Made by a program: the position numbers and the translations under genes. From NCBI GenBank assembly GCA_031216445.1, contig CM062207.1, positions 2,980,501 to 3,044,500 of the forward strand: a stretch of 64,000 nucleotides of DNA, given 5' to 3'. Below, piece by piece: positions 1-64,000 of this stretch; within the stretch, counting starts at the first letter, position 1; every line of letters starts with the position of its first letter. The notes below the pieces were generated by a model. That model was given only the letters and a program-made list of their open reading frames with translations, had not been told where the DNA came from and ran no database searches. This DNA is from Lateolabrax maculatus (taxonomy: Eukaryota > Chordata > Actinopteri > Acropomatiformes > Lateolabracidae).

Positions 1-2888
1 AAATGTCCCTCGTCCAACCTCTATTCACATTACATGTCACCTCTCTTTCTTCCCCCTCTTTTATTATCTAACTCTGTCAAATAAAATCAAAATATGAAGA
101 GAAATTTCAAGAAAAGTTCAGACTGAAAAGATAAGTATCCAGTGTTGCGTTGCTGCTGTTCAGTGGGACAAGAATCTGTGATAAATCACGTCAGTCTCCT
201 CGCTGGCTGATATCTGATATTTAATCTGTTTTAACTCGTCTGCTGAAAGCCCAACGCTGCCTCTGCTGTGTCTGCTCTTAAAAACTGCTGCATCATTTCA
301 TCCATTCAGAGTTCATTAAAGGCTGTCAAATTGAGACTGTATGTCTTTGCCTCTAACAGATTTTTTTTGTCTCTAAATTTAGTTTGCTGCCTTTGCTCTG
401 ACTGGAATATCCATCTTGAAATTGCCTAATCATGCCCTTTACTGTCTTCAAACCTGCTACATTCCTTTTATCCAAAACAGCTATTTGTATATTAATTTAT
501 TGGTCCTTTGAAAGCAGAGTTTCTTTTATCAATGAAAATCTTCTTTCATCAGCTTCTCTTTTTAATTAAAAGCTGCGTTCATTGACTTTTTGGCCACTTG
601 GGGTAAATATGTTGAATTTTCCTCCTGAGAATTGGCTTTTCTATTCACTGTGGCCATCATTCAGCCCCAAACTAATTGTTTAACATTTTACCTTTTAGAC
701 AGACTCTTAGGCCCAACAAATATACTTTAAACCACAACAATTTGAAAGTGTCTCACTGGGTGTTTCCTTCACATGATATGAAGCATCAGTGCACATAGTT
801 TGCAAGTATGTTCATGTAACTGTAAGGCGGTCAGTCAGGTTGTCAGGGTGGAAAACACACTCATGTGCTGCTCTCTGGGTAAACAAGGCCATGATATACA
901 TACAGCAGAGATAACTGGTTATAAAGCCTGAAGCTCAGATGAGACTGAGAACAAATCCCTGCGAAAATCAATTTCCTTTTCTTCTTATTTCTTACCGACA
1001 CACAGTGTACCAACCCACTGAACTTTTATTTTAAACTCTTGTCATGATCACAAGATATGATCATATGAAGATATGATCCTTATATATGAGGCGGTATTAC
1101 TGTGTACTGTGTAGAATATGATGCATAAGATATTTCCATTGGATGAAATGATACAACTATGGAAATAGGATCTTTTCCTCTCTTGTGTCTTTTGTTTCTT
1201 TTCGACAATTTGGTAAATTTGAGCATGCTTTACTGACACCAGATAACAGGATTTGTGGATCATGAAGTTTAAATTTAATCATAATTTGCAAAATTGACGA
1301 CATTTATATGAACAACTTCTGTGTCGCCAGATTGGGAAACATTCCTTTGACTGATTGGACAGTACGACCTCTTCCTTTCCAGAAAAGGGCTGCAGAGGAT
1401 CTGGACCAAAATCCATTTATTAAAAACGTATTAACAGATTTACCAACATTTATAACTGTTTTGTTACCAAATATAAAAAATAAACACCAGCACAAAGGAT
1501 TTTTAAAACCTGGCAACCCCAAATTTGTTGATATCAATGGCTTAGTTACAACTCATAAACCCTTTAAAAGGGTGCCTTTTTAGAAAGTGGTACCATTTTT
1601 CTTTTTCATAAGACAGTGTGAGTTTGTGTGCCCTGGTTTCTGGCTGCAGGTGGCGCTCTCTCGCTGTGCACGTGTTGTCCTTCATGCATCTGTGTACACT
1701 GTGTGTGTGACCTTATTTCCACCTCCCCATTGGGTAATAAAAAAAAACGCAAAAGATGATCAGTGAAAGTTCCAAAACTCCCTTGTATGTATTTAAATTC
1801 AAAGAAAATACATTTAAGCCTTGAGGTTTTTGAAATGTATTGGCCGTGAGACGAGTTTTTAATTTACATGCTTGCAATTTTAGCTCTCTTAGTCTGAGGA
1901 GGACGCTCAGGATTCCTTGACCTGACTTGATCTTGATCTCACCATGCCTAAATGATCATTCTTAACATAAACCAAAGCCATTTGAGCCCCTAAATTTTCA
2001 TGAAAAGTCCATGAAAAGTCTTAGTTTTAACAGACTAATTTTGCAGGATCTACAGTTTACAGAGTTTTTAAGGCGGTCATATGCGTTTTTTTCCACAAGA
2101 ATGGGATTAAAAGTTCAACCTGAGAGACTTTGACAGTTTACTGAAAACACCAGATTTAAATAAATCCTCAAAATGTACAAACAGAGATCCACCAAGTAAA
2201 ATAGAGGATTAGATTAGAGGACAGAGAGGGGTGGAGGGCTATAGAGAATGTGCTGGGAAATGGAGAGGCAAAGATGTGGGCAAGATAGGGAAACAACCAG
2301 GAGACAAGAGAGGAAAAGAGAACAGGAAATGTTGAGATTTCCTCTGGATGTGAGGTGTTCCCGACATGCTCGCTTGTTGCCCTCTTTCCTCACGAGTGTG
2401 TTAGAGAGAGTCAGAAAGAGAAAGAAGCCGGCTTTGTGAAGGCACGTGTTTACTTGAGAGAAAAAAAGCTTTTATTTTGTAGTTTGAGACACAGACAGAC
2501 TTGTTTTTGCAATACTGGGACTTCCATTTAGCCAAACAAGGACCTAAGTTACAGACAATCCTTTAACTCTCTGAAAGAGTTGATTTTGCTTTTTTCAAGC
2601 AGCGGATATCTTTTTTTTTGGAACACAATCTCAAAGAAGAGCTTTTCTTTCACACTCTATCTTTCTTTCTCCCCTTTTGCCACCCATTGGTGTTTGGTTT
2701 GTTAGTTTCACTATCGGGCAAGTTCCCAGGGCCATGCAACCAACCGTCCCTTCAGCCCTGGATCCCTCTCACCTGGCGAACTGAATCACCTGCCAGTCAG
2801 CCGGACCCGATTCCTCCCTCTCTGAGCGAGTTCTTTGAGTTTGGTTTTCGGTTTTAGGACTCAGCTGGACTCTGCTGAAGTTTCAGCC
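1..2888. other. 5' flank / 5' UTR or upstream intron of dysf
   Basis: No coding exon, RNA gene or clear mobile element was recognised. The sequence is mostly AT-rich and unique-looking. The part just before the start codon (about 2690-2888) is richer in G+C and should include the 5' UTR and proximal promoter of the first exon seen. The transcription start cannot be placed from sequence alone. If exon 1 is the alternative first exon, this stretch may lie inside canonical intron 1. Confidence 0.6.
2770..2867 (+). promoter_or_regulatory. three E-boxes just upstream of the dysf start codon
   Basis: CACCTG at 2770-2775, CACCTG at 2787-2792 and CAGCTG at 2862-2867 are CANNTG E-boxes within 120 bp of the ATG. 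Myogenic bHLH factors bind such sites, so a muscle promoter is plausible. The motif is short and common, and the last copy may lie within the 5' UTR. Confidence 0.3.
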
Positions 2889-62308
<59,420 letters not shown>

Positions 62309-63770
62309 GTGAGTGACCAAGTTTTGCTTGTGTCTCTCACCTGCACAAACACCTTTTTTTGAATCTGAATTTAAGCATCATTCTTTTAGCCCCTGCCCTC
62401 TAAAACAATGTTTAGGTGGCAAAGAAGGCTGAACTATCCCTCTGCGACACTGGACTATATTCATATATTTACACTAGGTAAACAGCAGCAGCACAATCGT
62501 AAAGTCGTTTCTCTTTAAAGCTTTCTGCCTGTGTTGTGTGTTGTGCCACTAAAGCCACTGTGAGCTGAAAACAAAACTAGCGAGAGAGAGCGAGTCGGAG
62601 AGAGTGAGACGCTGGAAAGCTTCAAGTGCAGCGAAGTTCGATTAGGGCATCATTGGCGCCACTGAACACACACACACACACACCCTTCAGTACATTGCTG
62701 ATTGACTCAGACTCCATCAGACCTTCCACCATTAAATAAGAGTCAGTTTAATAATAATACAAACTGCACAGATTTATATCATCCACATAGCCGTGTGTGT
62801 GTGTGTGTATAATAAAAGTGTGTAGTGGTTCAGTAAATTCACAGCAAATAAATCACTCTGTACTGTACTCCCACTCCACCCATATCTCCCTCTCCCTTCT
62901 CTTTCTTTCTCTTTTGGGATTTTCTACCTTTTTCGGTTTCATTTTCTCTCTGACTTGTTTCTCTCCTCTTTCTCTTCCTTGTCCCCCCTTTCATTTTCTT
63001 TGCCCCGTCCTTTTAACCCTGCTGCTCCCCTTCATTTTTTTTTCATTTTCCTTCCTTTTCCACCACTGTTTTCTTCTTCCTTCATTGCTCTTCCTTTGCG
63101 TGCCTTCCTTCATATGGGGGCGTTGATTATTAACATTAGATAATATGTGAGGTTATTGGGATTTACAGGATCCTTGTATTGATTTTATGAAAAGTTGCAT
63201 AAAAGTTTTGTTTGAAATTACATAAGGGGGAATCTGCTTCCCTCCTTCCCACCGTCCTTCCTGTCTTTATTATCTCCTCTCTCCTTTCTTTTCTTCTTTC
63301 CTTCTTCTTTCTTGTACCCCTACTTCTGCCTTTCAACCTCCATCCCACTCTTTCCTTTCTGAACCTGATTCTCTCCTTTCTCCTCCCTTTCTTTCTTCCC
63401 CTCCTGTTTTCTCCTCTATTGTCTCATCCTTCCTTTTGTTCTTACTCCTTTCCTAAGTTCTTCTCCACTTGTTTCACTCCATTTCTATCCCCCATCACTT
63501 ACCACCGTCTCTTGCCTACCTCCTTCCATCCTTCCTTTCCTCCATCTCCTCCTCTGCTACTAAAACTGTAAAACTTGGGAGGGGGGAGGATAGGGTGAGG
63601 AAAGGGTGAGGAAAGGGGGAGTTAAACCACAGGACCACCTGAAAAGCGAAGCGATGAGATAAATATTCAAGATTCATTTTCACCCCTACACACCCACACT
63701 GAACCCACACATATGTTCCGTGGCTGGTGCGATGCAAGGTCATGGTTGTCGTTTTGGTGATTTATGGTAC

Positions 63771-63812
<42 letters not shown>

Positions 63813-64000
63813 ACAAGCCAACGTCAACATCGTGGTCGTCTCTCGGTTAGCGAGGAGCGCCGTCGCGTTCTCTTTCCACAGTTGCCGCGGTTACCGTGCG
63901 TCAGCCTGCTGTCCGTCAAAAGCGGTTGCTAATTGGCCGAGAGGCCGCGCTCCTCTTCCTCTCCTACCTCTGATTTACTTCTTCACTTTCTTCCTCTTTT
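62309..64000 (+). other. intron 46 (5' part)
   Basis: No further exon was seen. It contains CT-rich blocks (62880-63100, 63235-63550), the second followed by a GA-rich stretch (63575-63622), and a (TG)n array at 63774-63811. Confidence 0.85.
63774..63811 (+). repeat. (TG)n microsatellite
   Basis: About 19 GT units. Confidence 0.95.

Noticed and set aside
1..2888. Canonical dysferlin exon 1 upstream of the v1-type exon
   Set aside because: No peptide resembling the canonical start was found in the first 2888 bases. It may lie outside the window.

Overview
The window is one long, intron-rich stretch of a vertebrate genome. It carries most of a single protein-coding gene, dysferlin (dysf), on the + strand. 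GT-AG introns, dense (CA)n/(TG)n microsatellites, Tc1-like and hAT-like DNA-transposon relics and dispersed repeats that I associate with spiny-rayed fishes point to a teleost, probably a percomorph. Forty-six coding exons were placed by eye from 2889 to 62308. Joined, they give 5230 nt (1743 codons plus 1 nt) with no frame break, against about 2080 residues for human dysferlin. The C2G domain, the membrane anchor and the 3' end lie beyond base 64000.

Layout. 1-2888: flank, 5' UTR or intron, no coding exon seen. 2889-12636 (exons 1-6): C2A and linker. Exon 1 resembles the mammalian alternative first exon (DYSF_v1 / C2Av1) rather than the canonical one, so a canonical exon 1 may lie upstream of the window. 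12877-16499 (exons 7-16): C2B, FerI, C2C. 18033-24558 (exons 17-31): compact region with FerA, FerB and the DysF domains. 24672-32901 (exons 32-40): C2D and C2E. 46947-62308 (exons 41-46): linker, C2F and what follows.

Non-coding content. Introns 4 and 9 hold a proline tRNA cluster: four full-length copies (three AGG, one TGG anticodon) on both strands, plus at least three decayed copies. Several short introns have (TG)n where the polypyrimidine tract should be, or (CA)n just after the donor; introns 28 and 31 have both. Intron 30 contains a decayed Tc1-like transposon. Intron 40 is 14 kb and intron 41 is 5.2 kb, both without recognisable genes. Intron 44 contains the most unusual object in the window: about 7.3 kb (54.53-61.83 kb) of CpG-packed minisatellite built from 10-11 bp TCTCGTTT(T)CG units and a 22 bp TTAAAGGGGACG-bearing unit. 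It has higher-order duplications, including one of exactly 1205 bp, and ends about 60-90 bp before the next exon.

Function. Dysferlin is a multi-C2-domain, tail-anchored protein of the muscle plasma membrane and T-tubules that acts in Ca2+-dependent membrane repair. No prokaryotic-type system, CRISPR array or second protein-coding gene is supported here.
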